Assembly (NCBI RefSeq): GCF_900103285.1
Contig: NZ_FNGS01000002.1
Span: 234,709 to 298,708 of the forward strand
Origin: Siphonobacter aquaeclarae
GTDB lineage: Bacteria > Bacteroidota > Bacteroidia > Cytophagales > Spirosomataceae
DNA: 64,000 nt
Reading direction: 5' to 3'
In this document: positions 36,147 to 44,544 of the stretch, piece by piece
How positions within the stretch are numbered: the stretch's first letter is position 1
Layout of the letters: every line of letters begins with the position of its first letter
Program-made: the position numbers and the translations under genes
The notes under the pieces: generated by a model
What the model was told of the DNA's origin: nothing
The model's input: only the letters and a program-made list of their open reading frames with translations
The model's database searches: none

Positions 36147-37333
36147 TTACGGCGTTTTCCGGGCCGCATTGAACCAGGCTACCGACCGGCGGATGAAGAG
36201 AATTTCCGTCGGTACATGAGTTCCTTTCGGAATAGTGACCAGGGAAGTCGTCAGCGCTCCGAGTTTCTCCATGGCGTTGTAAGTGATCTCCGTATTCAGG
36301 AAGGGAATATATTCGTCCGCATCTCCGTGAAGAAGATAAAGCGGGCTTTTAGGCTTCCAGGAAGTAAGGTCATTATCTGTCATCGCCCGGCCAAACGCGG
36401 ATAGCGGATTGGCGATATCCTCCTTAAAAGCATCGGTACAGATTTCATCAAAACTCGCTGTAATATCACGGGCATTTTCGATGGACTTTATAATTTGCTC
36501 AGCGTAAGGCGATCTAAAGTAGTAGTTTACCGGCTTACCGATCTTGTATAAACGATTGTATGCCAGCGTTTGCCATATATATATGTAATTGGCCAATCCT
36601 CCTTTTGTTTTTTTAGTCGTGACATATGTGAAGAATTCCGGAACAGCATACGGCCCCGCCCCGCAGGCAGTAGTCGTCACGAGGAAGTCATTCTCCTCTT
36701 CGAGCAGTTTCAGAGCAGCCAGTGTTGCGTATCCTCCCTCGCGGAGTAGCCGGACAAAAACAGTTCATTGTTCCAAACCTCTTTGGCACCAAGAAACTCC
36801 CGGGCAGCTTTCAGCATGTCGGCGGTAGCCCGGGCAAGTGTCTGCCGGTGTTCGTAAGGATGAGAAACCTGACTGGATTCCCCGTATCCGATATAATCCG
36901 GACATACAACGATGTAGCCGTGCGTCACATACAACAGCGGGTAAGAAAACGCGGGCGACACCAGGTTTCCGCCGGACGGCGCTTCTTCTTGCGAATAAGC
37001 CGTCGCATGCTGAAAGCTGACCAGCGGGTATTTTGCCGCCACCGGTTGAGAAGGCAGGTAAATCAGACCGGACGCGACGATCGGCGTCTCGTCTTCGAGC
37101 TTCGTCTTATAAGTTATGCGGTAGATCTGAAGGGAAAAATCTCCAGGGTCGTACTCCAGGGAATCGAAAGGCGAGGCGATCGTCGTCAGTATTTCGTGAC
37201 TGTAAGCCGCTACCAGTGTGCTGTCGGTGAGATACGTTTCCTTTTCTTCGCCCTGCTTGTGGCACGATGCGAGACTAATGAGAATAAGCCAGAAGGCCGG
37301 GATATATTTCCAGTCAGGTAAAAGGTGCTTCAT
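36147..37333 (-). pseudogene. Secreted lipase-like alpha/beta hydrolase, frameshifted at the nucleophile
   Basis: Two minus-strand frames together make one secretory-lipase-type protein. The first, from the ATG at 37333, has a lipoprotein signal (MKHLLPDWKYIPAFWLILIS followed by LASC), 'IVASGLIYLPSQ', 'PLVSFQHATAYSQ' and 'VVCPDYIGYGES', and runs to 'LFLSGYSA' before ending at 36710. The second picks up with 'GGYATLAALKLLEEEND', read in the frame whose ATG lies at 36680, and carries 'LLHGDADEYIPF' (catalytic Asp region) and 'IPKGTHVPTE' (His region). A 2-base surplus, or 1-base deficit, at about 36736-36744 joins the frames exactly at the G-Y-S-x-G-G nucleophile elbow. It is either a recent pseudogene or a sequence error; the rest of both frames looks well kept. 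Confidence 0.8.
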
Positions 37334-37438
37334 GGGGAGGACAACTTCGGGGACAAATATACACACTCCCTCCGCCAATTCAGGTACCGTTTGGTCAGAA
37401 CTGCGACAATACCCCTGGATTGCCGGTCAAAAACCGCT

Positions 37439-37487
37439 AAAAAAGCTGGAGATACATGCCTTGAATCTGCCTGTATTTCCAGCTTTT
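37439..37487 (-). terminator. Terminator after the beta-helix gene
   Basis: On the minus strand AAAAGCTGGA... (37487-37470) pairs with ...TCCAGCTTTT (37458-37441) over about 16 positions with few mismatches and is followed by a T-run. It lies 40 bp past the stop of the beta-helix gene and before the lipase-like gene start. Confidence 0.7.
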
Positions 37488-37526
37488 AACAATCCTGGAT
37501 GCATTTGCCGGGATCGACTTTGTGTG

Positions 37527-40019
37527 TCAGAGCGTTACCCAACGGCCCGGATAAGCCTGCACGCGTATGACCTGGTTGCCACTAATTGTCATACTGCCAG
37601 CCGTCTCAATTAAATCGCTACCGGATGCCTGCAAGGTAATGACGTTGGTAGTCGTATCCGCTTTTTTGATGATATACTCCCTGCCGGAAAGCGTTGTTGC
37701 GTCATAGGCGCCAGAAAGTGCCGGCAGCGTGATGGTAAACCCCCCGGCGGTGGCATTGGCAATAATCGTCCGGTCAGCATTCAGTGTAATGGTATAGGAA
37801 CTTGTAACACCCCGGATGGACTGACTGGTCGCTTTCAAAGCGTAACGCGCGTCGCTTGCTGTACGGGAAAAGGCATCCGGAGACACGCGGCGGTAAGACA
37901 CGCCTGTATTTTCCAGAATGGTCACATCGTTGCTCCTGAGCAGCGTCTCGGCGGTTCCATCCTGTGTGGTGAAAGACAGGTCGGTGGTCCAGTTGAAGCT
38001 GGCGCTGGTATTCCGGTTGTAGAAGTAATAAAACCCCCTGTTGTTTTCGTTTGCGGCCGGGAGCGTTAACACCCGGTTGGCCGTGATCGTCCCGAGCAGC
38101 AGAGAGATCTGGGGATAGGGCACGGTATAGGCGCTGTCTCCCACGGAGATATACTTGTTTTTGTTCTTTTCCCGCCACGCTGACCAAACCCCTCCGATCT
38201 TTTTGCGTTCAAAAATCCGCGTATCCGCGGCGCCGGTCGTACGGGCTTCCTGGACAACAAAATTCGTGTTATAGTACGTCTGGTTCAGGAAGTGCGACGA
38301 ACTTGCCGTCGGCGCATTCAGCGTTGCGGTTGTCCCTCCCTCAAACCCGCCGGTAATCAGATTGAAATCGTTGATCTGGGCAGCCGGTATGGAGCCGGTC
38401 ACGGTCACAAATTCATCCGGCATGGTGTTGTAAATGGCAGGCCAGGTTGCATCCTGGTCCGGAGGTGGGAGTATTTTGTCTTTCGGAACATCTATAAAAG
38501 TATTGTCTGTCCCGTTGACGTTCAGGAAACTTATCGAGTTGACATATCCCCTACCCTGAATGTTTTCGAATCTATCGTATTTCGAACAGGTATTAATCAG
38601 GTTGTCCGAATTGGTCGCCGTAACGTTTCGAAATGTATTTCCCCGCAAAGGCGAAATCCAGCTTGGAGTAGCATTGTTGAAAAAGGCTGCAACGGCATCT
38701 TTTGCGTCGTCGATCACACAGCTTTCAACTGTACAATTTTGGGCGTTATTGATAAAAACTCCCTGACTCGTAACAGTTCGGCCCACACTTCCCGTTATTC
38801 CCCGAATAACCACATCTGAGACGACTGAAACGGCGACCAAAGTTCCGTTCGGGGTTCCTGCTGTCATTTTTACCGGAGAATCACAGTTCTCGACCAGACA
38901 GTTGTTGCTATTTGAGACGAAGCCAATCGCATAATAAGTATGAACCGGGTCCGGCTTAACCACGTGAATATTTCGTACGGTGATATTGACACAGGCGGGT
39001 GTCAGATCGCCCGAATCCGAACCTACTCCGAATGCCTGAGTTGCATTTTCAGTCCAGATATTCTCGACAAGACAATCCGCGGCCTGGCCAAGTTGTATCC
39101 CATACCCTCCCCATAATGAGCCTTTTCCTGTATAATCGAATTTGATATAGAGATTTCGAATCTGGACGTTCCGGGACACGATCCGGGGATCATTCCGCGT
39201 GATAAACCGCCCTTCTCCTAAAGGAATATCTGTAAACGCTTCGGTTTGGATACTCGTGAACCATCCTTTTTTGCGATTGAGTGCTGTCATCGCGCGGTTC
39301 CATTCTCTACTGTCTCCTACCATTAATGCGACCCTGCCTTCAGACGCTGAAATATTCGCCAGAATCCTTGTAGCCTTCCCATCTCCGACTACATTGACAT
39401 TCGACGGAATAAACACCGGGTACTTGAACAGGTAATACCTGGTCGTATCCTCCCAGGCACCCACGTATAAGGTTCCGCCGCCAATGCTGTTGAGGTAATC
39501 AACAGCGGTCTGAAAAAAGCCGGAAACGTCTGTTCCCGAGACATTTACCGACGAAACGACTCCCGGAAACGATCGGATATCCAGCGTCCGGTTAACCAGC
39601 TTACGTTCCCAATAGCGGGCTGCATTTACGCGTAAAATGGTACCGCCGTTGCTGGCTTTGTCTCCCGTCCGGGCAACCCATTCACTTCCGTCAAAACGAA
39701 GGAGGGAAGCAGGCGAATTCTTGACCAAGGAGCTATCATAGACGGCAATTGCCTGCGTACTGTCGGCAACGCGCTGAAGCCATTTGCTTCCGCTCGTACT
39801 GATAAACCAGAAGTTATCTTCGACGGCATACGAAGGCTTGGAAGTCATTACCCGAAATTGCGCGGGTCCCAGGGCGTCGACAAGAACGATGAGTTGCCCA
39901 GGGCTGGCGGAATTTGCCTGGGATTTTGCGTCTGCTATTGAAGGTGCGTAAAGAGGCGTCTGCGCAAAGCCTTTGTAACAAAACAGGAAAAGAAGAAAAA
40001 GCAGAATTCGGGTTTTCAT
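37527..40019 (-). CDS. Secreted parallel beta-helix protein with tail-fibre-like C-terminus
   Basis: The 830-residue protein has a signal peptide (MKTRILLFLLFLFCYKGFAQ). The middle (~170-520) has the pattern of right-handed beta-helix proteins (pectate-lyase/P22-tailspike type): a start like 'FFQTAVDYLNSIGGGTLYVG' and then many short rungs such as 'NVQIRNLYIKFDYTG', 'CLVENIWTENATQAFGVG', 'VNITVRNIHVVKPDP', 'NCTVESCVIDDAKDA'. The last ~300 residues resemble phage tail-fibre and knob modules ('IFERKKIGGVWSAWREK', 'YIIKKADTTTNVITLQ'). No type IX secretion C-terminal domain is visible. It may bind or cut a polysaccharide outside the cell, but no catalytic residues can be named. It is the third of three secreted-protein genes on this strand. 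Confidence 0.75.
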   Translation of the reverse strand: MKTRILLFLLFLFCYKGFAQTPLYAPSIADAKSQANSASPGQLIVLVDALGPAQFRVMTSKPSYAVEDNFWFISTSGSKWLQRVADSTQAIAVYDSSLVKNSPASLLRFDGSEWVARTGDKASNGGTILRVNAARYWERKLVNRTLDIRSFPGVVSSVNVSGTDVSGFFQTAVDYLNSIGGGTLYVGAWEDTTRYYLFKYPVFIPSNVNVVGDGKATRILANISASEGRVALMVGDSREWNRAMTALNRKKGWFTSIQTEAFTDIPLGEGRFITRNDPRIVSRNVQIRNLYIKFDYTGKGSLWGGYGIQLGQAADCLVENIWTENATQAFGVGSDSGDLTPACVNITVRNIHVVKPDPVHTYYAIGFVSNSNNCLVENCDSPVKMTAGTPNGTLVAVSVVSDVVIRGITGSVGRTVTSQGVFINNAQNCTVESCVIDDAKDAVAAFFNNATPSWISPLRGNTFRNVTATNSDNLINTCSKYDRFENIQGRGYVNSISFLNVNGTDNTFIDVPKDKILPPPDQDATWPAIYNTMPDEFVTVTGSIPAAQINDFNLITGGFEGGTTATLNAPTASSSHFLNQTYYNTNFVVQEARTTGAADTRIFERKKIGGVWSAWREKNKNKYISVGDSAYTVPYPQISLLLGTITANRVLTLPAANENNRGFYYFYNRNTSASFNWTTDLSFTTQDGTAETLLRSNDVTILENTGVSYRRVSPDAFSRTASDARYALKATSQSIRGVTSSYTITLNADRTIIANATAGGFTITLPALSGAYDATTLSGREYIIKKADTTTNVITLQASGSDLIETAGSMTISGNQVIRVQAYPGRWVTL

Positions 40020-40241
40020 AACGTTTTATGGAGGACGGTTTGGCCGAAAGTACGCCATCGCCTCGCGAAAAGAAAGAGCCTTTTTCAATCTTCTCCCGAA
40101 ATGCAAAACAGCTTATTTAACGGTGCCTGAACGAGGCCTGTATCCCGGTTTGCCTGCCCCGGCTATGCAGGCCGGTTTGCTTTTCCTTTTTAGTGCATTT
40201 ATCTTATTAAAACAACAAATAGCAATCCAGCTGTCTATTTT

Positions 40242-40283
40242 CCAAAAACAAAAAACCGGATCTCTCCGGTTTTTTGTTTTTGG
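40242..40283. terminator. Perfect 19-bp palindrome, bidirectional terminator
   Basis: The arm at 40242-40260 (CC, five A, C, six A, CCGGA) is exactly complementary to 40265-40283 around a TCTC loop. With A-runs on one side and T-runs on the other it can stop transcription from both strands. It lies 48 bp past the stop of the small repeat protein gene on the minus strand. Confidence 0.85.
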
Positions 40284-40330
40284 AAATACGATGAATTCCG
40301 GATGACCCTATTATCGGAAACACTTTTCCT

Positions 40331-40690
40331 CTATTGTTCTTCTTTTCTCGGTGCCGGTTTTTCCTCCGGCTTCTGACCTTCCGCCGCTTTTTCGGCGCCG
40401 GGCAATGCCTCCTGTTTAGGTTGTGAGAGAACTTTGGCTTCCGGCGCCGGGGTTTTTTGATACGACAGCCCCGGCACCGCGTTGCCCCGAATCTGCCGAC
40501 CCAGGCTTCCCGTATTAACAGGCTCCTTTGTTGCTTCTTTTTTGGCGGAGACCGGCTTATGAAACAAAAGGCCGGGAGCCGTTCCATTTCTCAGTTGGCT
40601 GCGGATGCTTTCGTCCGTTCTGTACCTGGATTGGGCTTTGGCAGCGACACTTAAGAGGAGAAACAGGGCGGGAATAAGATAGTTTTTCAT
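40331..40690 (-). CDS. Small secreted protein with two PGL-K repeats, unknown function
   Basis: I do not recognise this 119-residue protein. It has a signal peptide (MKNYLIPALFLLLSVAAKAQ). Two repeats follow: residues 29-46 'IRSQLRNGTAPGLLFHKP' and 63-81 'LGRQIRGNAVPGLSYQKTP', with the shared pattern Q-(L/I)-R-x3-(A/V)-P-G-L-x-(F/Y)-x-K. The rest is a Lys/Glu/Pro/Ala-rich tail, probably disordered. It lies 24 bp downstream of the large repeat protein gene on the same strand and ends before a strong terminator, so both are likely cotranscribed and may work together at the cell surface. Confidence 0.75.
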   Translation of the reverse strand: MKNYLIPALFLLLSVAAKAQSRYRTDESIRSQLRNGTAPGLLFHKPVSAKKEATKEPVNTGSLGRQIRGNAVPGLSYQKTPAPEAKVLSQPKQEALPGAEKAAEGQKPEEKPAPRKEEQ

Positions 40691-40713
40691 AACTACTTGA
40701 CGGTTAGTATGCC

Positions 40714-42510
40714 TTATTTGACGTTCACGAAAACATTGATCTTTCCGACGGTATTTCCGTCAAAATTCTGAAGGGCTTTCCCGAGAACTTCTCCGGATTT
40801 CACCTTTGCCCGGTCGGCTTTCATCGCGACGCCGGGAATTGAAGAAGTTACCAGTAAATCGCCCCGTTCAATGGCTCCGCCTTCGTTGCATACTTTCGTA
40901 GGAATTACTCCGATCACGCCCAGGGGTACCTTGTCCGTCAGTTCGCTGTCAATGTTTTCTTCTGTCAATAATACACCGGGTTTGGTCGCGTAAACGCCCA
41001 GAATCCGGGAGGAATAGGCGCCCGAACTTTTTTCGACAGCACGGTCTTTCGATGAAGCTATGCTCAACACGTCACCCGGCTCATAATCCGCCACATCGTT
41101 GACCACGTCAAAGGCTTCGGCGACATCCGCTCCGCTGTTCTGAGTGCCCCCGTCAAAAAAGCCGCGTCCGGCTTTGTTGATACGTGCTACATTCGAACCG
41201 CCGCTCTGGAAGATGGCTAAATTGCCGCTGGGACCGGTATGGTTGGCCAGGAGAGCCGTCCCGGTCCCAACGGTGGTCACATGGACAACCGGTTGCCCGT
41301 TTGAGGCGTTGAAATTGGCAAACCGGCCCGCTTTTCCGACGCCAAAATTCGGTATAAAGCCAGAAATTGCATTCCCATTTCCATCGACAGAAGCCTCGAC
41401 TCCGTCTCCGTTGCCACCGGCATTTGCCGTGATACCATTTCCGTTTCCTTCCGTTAAAACCACTATGCCCGGGCCGTTCCCGGCGGCGTTAGAGGAATAA
41501 AATAATCCGGCATAACCACCCGTTCCGGACGACACGCCCATGACACCGGCGGTTCCGAAGTTGGCAAACTGGGAATTTACCTCGCCTTTGACGGCAGGTG
41601 AAGTACCCGTTTTACGGTCCACCAAGAAATTACCGGCCGTTCCGTTACCGACAGTTTTCACGGTAATTACATCGTTTTCATTGTCTTCGTTAAAAATCTC
41701 AAACCGGCCGGCGCGACCCGTTGCAAAACTGGGTACCCAGGCATACAGGGCATTTCCTCCTCCGTCGATATTCGTTTCCACACCGTTTCCGTCTTTGGAG
41801 GCGTTGGCCGTAATCGCGTTTCCGTTTCCGTCATTAATCGAAACGAGTGCCGGGCCGTTTCCAGAGGTATTGGACGCATGAAAGAGGCCGGCAAACCCGC
41901 CTGTACCCGAAGAAATTCCGAATATGGCGGCCGCTCCAAAGTTTCCGAAGATGGTGTTCACTTCCGAGCGTACGGCGGCGGCGACGCTGTTATTATGATT
42001 CACTTTAAAAGACGCAGCATTTCCCTTCGTATTATCCGGAATATTACCCAATCCGACCGTCTCCACCGTCAATACGTTGCCATCCTCATTGGCGGTGTTG
42101 GTGTTTTTAAAGTGGCCGGCCGTACCGGTACCGGTAACAATTCCCTCGAGCGCAGTGCCGGCTCCCTGATTGGTGATTGAAAACAACGGACCGGCGTTAT
42201 TTCCGCTTCCGGTATAGGGCAGGGAAAAGGTCGCATTATTGATTTGTGTCCAGCCGGTCCCCGTTTTGAAATACCAGAAACCTTTGGTGTCTGTATCGTA
42301 GACGAGCAAGCCGTCTGCGGGATTGGCAATAGCAGTCCGCTGAGCGGTTGTCTGCCGGGGAACGAGTGCTCCCTTTGTTGTCGATTTTACGTCCAGTTGC
42401 GCGCTCGCGTCGGGCGTTGGAGTGCCGATGCCTACCTGCGCTTCGGCTGTTTGTGAAAGATGGTTGGCGACGAGTAATCCAAGAGTTACCTGCAGAACTA
42501 GTTTTTTCAT
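40714..42510 (-). CDS. Large secreted repeat protein, tail-fibre-like, unknown function
   Basis: The 598-residue protein has a signal peptide (to about TAEAQ, residue 25) and then 'VGIGTPTPDASAQLDVKSTT', a motif that in Bacteroidota marks secreted fibre-like proteins. A 'GLLVYDTDTKGFWYFKTGTG' segment follows near 70-90. Two clear ~125-residue repeats fill the middle, each holding '(V/G)EVN..F.NFG.A...G(I/V)SSGTGG(F/Y)AGLF', 'GNGNAITANA', and 'GRAGRF.(I/N)FN'; a third partial copy precedes them. The last ~140 residues ('GADVAEAFDVVNDVADYEPG' to 'GKINVFVNVK') look like a beta-rich cap. No enzymatic motif is seen. The next gene on the strand is the small repeat protein. Confidence 0.75.
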   Translation of the reverse strand: MKKLVLQVTLGLLVANHLSQTAEAQVGIGTPTPDASAQLDVKSTTKGALVPRQTTAQRTAIANPADGLLVYDTDTKGFWYFKTGTGWTQINNATFSLPYTGSGNNAGPLFSITNQGAGTALEGIVTGTGTAGHFKNTNTANEDGNVLTVETVGLGNIPDNTKGNAASFKVNHNNSVAAAVRSEVNTIFGNFGAAAIFGISSGTGGFAGLFHASNTSGNGPALVSINDGNGNAITANASKDGNGVETNIDGGGNALYAWVPSFATGRAGRFEIFNEDNENDVITVKTVGNGTAGNFLVDRKTGTSPAVKGEVNSQFANFGTAGVMGVSSGTGGYAGLFYSSNAAGNGPGIVVLTEGNGNGITANAGGNGDGVEASVDGNGNAISGFIPNFGVGKAGRFANFNASNGQPVVHVTTVGTGTALLANHTGPSGNLAIFQSGGSNVARINKAGRGFFDGGTQNSGADVAEAFDVVNDVADYEPGDVLSIASSKDRAVEKSSGAYSSRILGVYATKPGVLLTEENIDSELTDKVPLGVIGVIPTKVCNEGGAIERGDLLVTSSIPGVAMKADRAKVKSGEVLGKALQNFDGNTVGKINVFVNVK

Positions 42511-42904
42511 CAGATTCCGAGAAATTAAGATTTTAACAAGCGACGGTTGTGTTGCCCAGGACAGCGCAGCAAAAATGTAACTGCCTATGTACCAAGACCG
42601 TGCAATCTACAGAAGTTTCGAAATCCGTTGCTTTCCGTTTACTAGTTGGCTGCCTGATGTTTTCGAGAAGGGCGTATAAACACTCATTATCCGTCTCTTT
42701 TTTCCGAATGTAATTTCAGCGATGCCCGTATAACAGTTCCCGAAACCGAGTATTAATTTCCTGAAAATTTCTGATTTGGATCACTTATCTGCCGGACAGA
42801 ATAGCGGCATTTTTTGCCTGTTTTAAACGATCAGACCTGAAATAACAGCCGCTTCACAGCGTCACTTTCGTTTCGTTTGGCAGGTAAATTTTTCCGATCA
42901 ATAA

Positions 42905-42942
42905 AAAAGGGAGGCTGATGCTATCCCATCAGTCTCCTTTTT
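42905..42942. terminator. Terminator-like hairpin of unassigned use
   Basis: GGGAGGCTGATG pairs with CATCAGTCTCC around a 6-nt loop (two wobble pairs) with an A-run before and T-run after, so it could work in either direction. No gene ends next to it. Confidence 0.65.
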
Positions 42943-43083
42943 GAATGAGCGTATCTGCTCAAAAATTCCTTTCATGATTTGCACTCTCGTTCGCCGTTCC
43001 TCCGGCATCGTTTCGTTTTAAATCCGGAGGATTTTTAACAGAATACCGCTGCTTTGACAGGCAATCCTGTTCCGCGGAGAAAC

Positions 43084-43117
43084 AAAAAAGGCCGGCACTT
43101 TCGTGTCAGCCTTTTTT
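43084..43117 (-). terminator. Terminator of the tRNA operon
   Basis: On the minus strand an AAAAAAGG-CTGACAC arm pairs with GTGCCGG-CCTTTTTT (one mismatch, one wobble) around a 4-nt loop and ends in six T. It lies 18 bp after the end of tRNA-Arg. Confidence 0.8.
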
Positions 43118-43134
43118 CCAGATTGCTTTCTCAG

Positions 43135-43208
43135 TGATCCCAGCAGGACTCGAACCTGCAACCTACTGCTTAGAAGGCAGTTGCTCTATCCGGTTGAGCT
43201 ATGAGACC
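43135..43208 (-). tRNA. tRNA-Arg (anticodon TCT)
   Basis: A 74-base cloverleaf: acceptor GGTCTCA pairs with TGGGATC (two wobble pairs), anticodon arm ACTGC-CTTCTAA-GCAGT gives anticodon TCT for AGA codons, and the T arm has GGTTCGAGTCC. The CCA end is not encoded. It is the last of three tRNA genes in one minus-strand unit. Confidence 0.93.
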
Positions 43209-43260
43209 GTCGACGACCAAAGACGTTCAACAAGTCCAGCCAACTGGCCACTGTGAAATG

Positions 43261-43334
43261 TCGGGGTGACAGGATTCGAACCTGCGGCCTTCTGCTCCCA
43301 AAGCAGACGCGATACCGGGCTACGCTACACCCCG
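43261..43334 (-). tRNA. tRNA-Pro (anticodon TGG)
   Basis: A 74-base cloverleaf: acceptor CGGGGTG pairs with CACCCCG perfectly, anticodon arm TCTGC-TTTGGGA-GCAGA gives TGG, and the T arm has AGGTTCGAATCCT. CCA is not encoded. It lies 52 bp upstream of tRNA-Arg. Confidence 0.95.
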
Positions 43335-43383
43335 AAAAACGTCCTGTCTGGTGAGTCGTGTCATCACCGACACATTTCGTCTT

Positions 43384-43472
<89 letters not shown>

Positions 43473-43490
43473 TCCTTCCGTTTCGGTTCG

Positions 43491-43498
43491 CAAATATA
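43491..43498 (-). promoter_or_regulatory. -7 box of the tRNA operon promoter
   Basis: The minus strand reads TATATTTG here, an exact TAnnTTTG match, 18 bp before the 5' end of tRNA-Ser. A CTTGTG lies about 20 bp upstream as a weak -33 element. Confidence 0.6.
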
Positions 43499-43573
43499 GC
43501 CGCTCGACTTAGCGAAACACAAGTATTTCCGAAAAAAAATCGCTTTTTTGCGGTTTTCATCCACCAGGCAAGC

Positions 43574-44536
43574 ATGATTTTTAACCGGGAATGGGGCCAG
43601 ACAGAGTTGATTTTCATCCTGTTATTCGGGGTTTTGTACCTGGCATACTGGGTGAGAATTTTCTGGTACGCCTACCGTCTCAAAACCTCCGCCCGCTCGG
43701 CCGCCCTGAAGTTCTTCCTGCGATCGGCCGCTCTTGGCGCACTTGTTGTCGCGTTGCTTGATCCGTCCTTCGGCGAACCGGAAAAGGAGCTGCAGGCAGT
43801 TGGCAAGGATATCTTCCTCGTCGTCGACGTATCCGCTTCGATGGACGCGACCGATGTACAGCCTTCCCGCATTCAGCGGGTGAAGTTTGAGCTGAACCGG
43901 CTCATCGGGTCTTTTCCGGGTGACCGCTTCGGGATTATCCTGTTTTCGGCCGGGGCGTACCTGCAATGCCCGCTGACGTTCGACCGCCACGCATTGTCCA
44001 TCTTTACCGAATCACTCAACACCGGCCTCCTCACCGATCAGGGTACCGCGTTACAGCCGGCACTGGAAATGGCCCTGGATAAACAAACACTGGCCGAAGG
44101 CCGGGCGGACGCGTCGAAGGTCGTCGTACTGATCAGCGATGGCGAGGATTTCAGTACGGTAGAATCCCGTACCCTGCGGGCGCTGCGCCGGGCAGGTATT
44201 CAGCTTTTCACGGTAGGCATCGGTACGACCGCCGGCGGACGTATTCCAACCGGGAAGGGGTACCTTCATGACGCGGCGGGAGAAGTCGTTACGACTGCGC
44301 TTCAACCCGAAAACCTGCAACGCATCGCCGCGTCTGTCGGAGGTGAATACTTCGAGGTCAATGCTACCCGGAACGATTTTCCCGCGCTGACGCAGCGGAT
44401 TCAGAAAGTGGCCGGAAGGCGGATTGATCAGCGGAAAAGTGCGATTACGTCCAACAAATACTATTATTTTCTTATTCTTGCGCTGGTATTGATCAGCCTC
44501 GACGTACTCACTACGGTGCGTACGCTCCGGCTTTGA
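43574..44536 (+). CDS. batB: VWA-domain membrane protein, BatA/BatB-like
   Basis: The ATG at 43574 (MIFNREWGQTELIFILLFGV) starts a 320-residue protein; the open frame extends back over the tRNA-Ser gene but that part is not coding. Two membrane segments (~11-30 and ~47-65) are followed by a von Willebrand A domain with an intact MIDAS site: DVSAS near 88-92, a Thr in 'TDQGTALQPALEMA', and an Asp in 'VLISDGEDFSTV'. A last membrane segment (~299-316) ends the protein. This is the BatA/BatB layout, known in Bacteroidota for aerotolerance and envelope functions; the following TPR gene favours BatB. The usual batA, batD and batE are absent here. Confidence 0.85.
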   Translation: MIFNREWGQTELIFILLFGVLYLAYWVRIFWYAYRLKTSARSAALKFFLRSAALGALVVALLDPSFGEPEKELQAVGKDIFLVVDVSASMDATDVQPSRIQRVKFELNRLIGSFPGDRFGIILFSAGAYLQCPLTFDRHALSIFTESLNTGLLTDQGTALQPALEMALDKQTLAEGRADASKVVVLISDGEDFSTVESRTLRALRRAGIQLFTVGIGTTAGGRIPTGKGYLHDAAGEVVTTALQPENLQRIAASVGGEYFEVNATRNDFPALTQRIQKVAGRRIDQRKSAITSNKYYYFLILALVLISLDVLTTVRTLRL

Positions 44537-44544
44537 GTTGTGTC

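Larger units (their letters stand above)
42511..43134. other. Intergenic region with terminator-like hairpins and no gene
   Basis: This 624-bp stretch holds the presumed promoter of the gene ending at 42510 (minus strand; a TACATTTTTG near 42574-42583 on that strand resembles a -7 box), then AT-rich sequence without a convincing frame. It contains terminator-like hairpins at 42905-42942, 42999-43036 (CCTCCGG/CCGGAGG then ATTTTT) and 43084-43117. The last ends the tRNA operon. The others have no obvious gene to serve, so a small RNA is possible. Confidence 0.6.

Noticed and set aside
40123..40305. 60-codon plus-strand open frame
   Set aside because: It covers the perfect palindromic terminator and shows no sign of coding selection.
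37527..42510. Prophage remnant
   Set aside because: Two proteins have tail-fibre-like parts but carry signal peptides, and there is no integrase, capsid, terminase or lysis gene.
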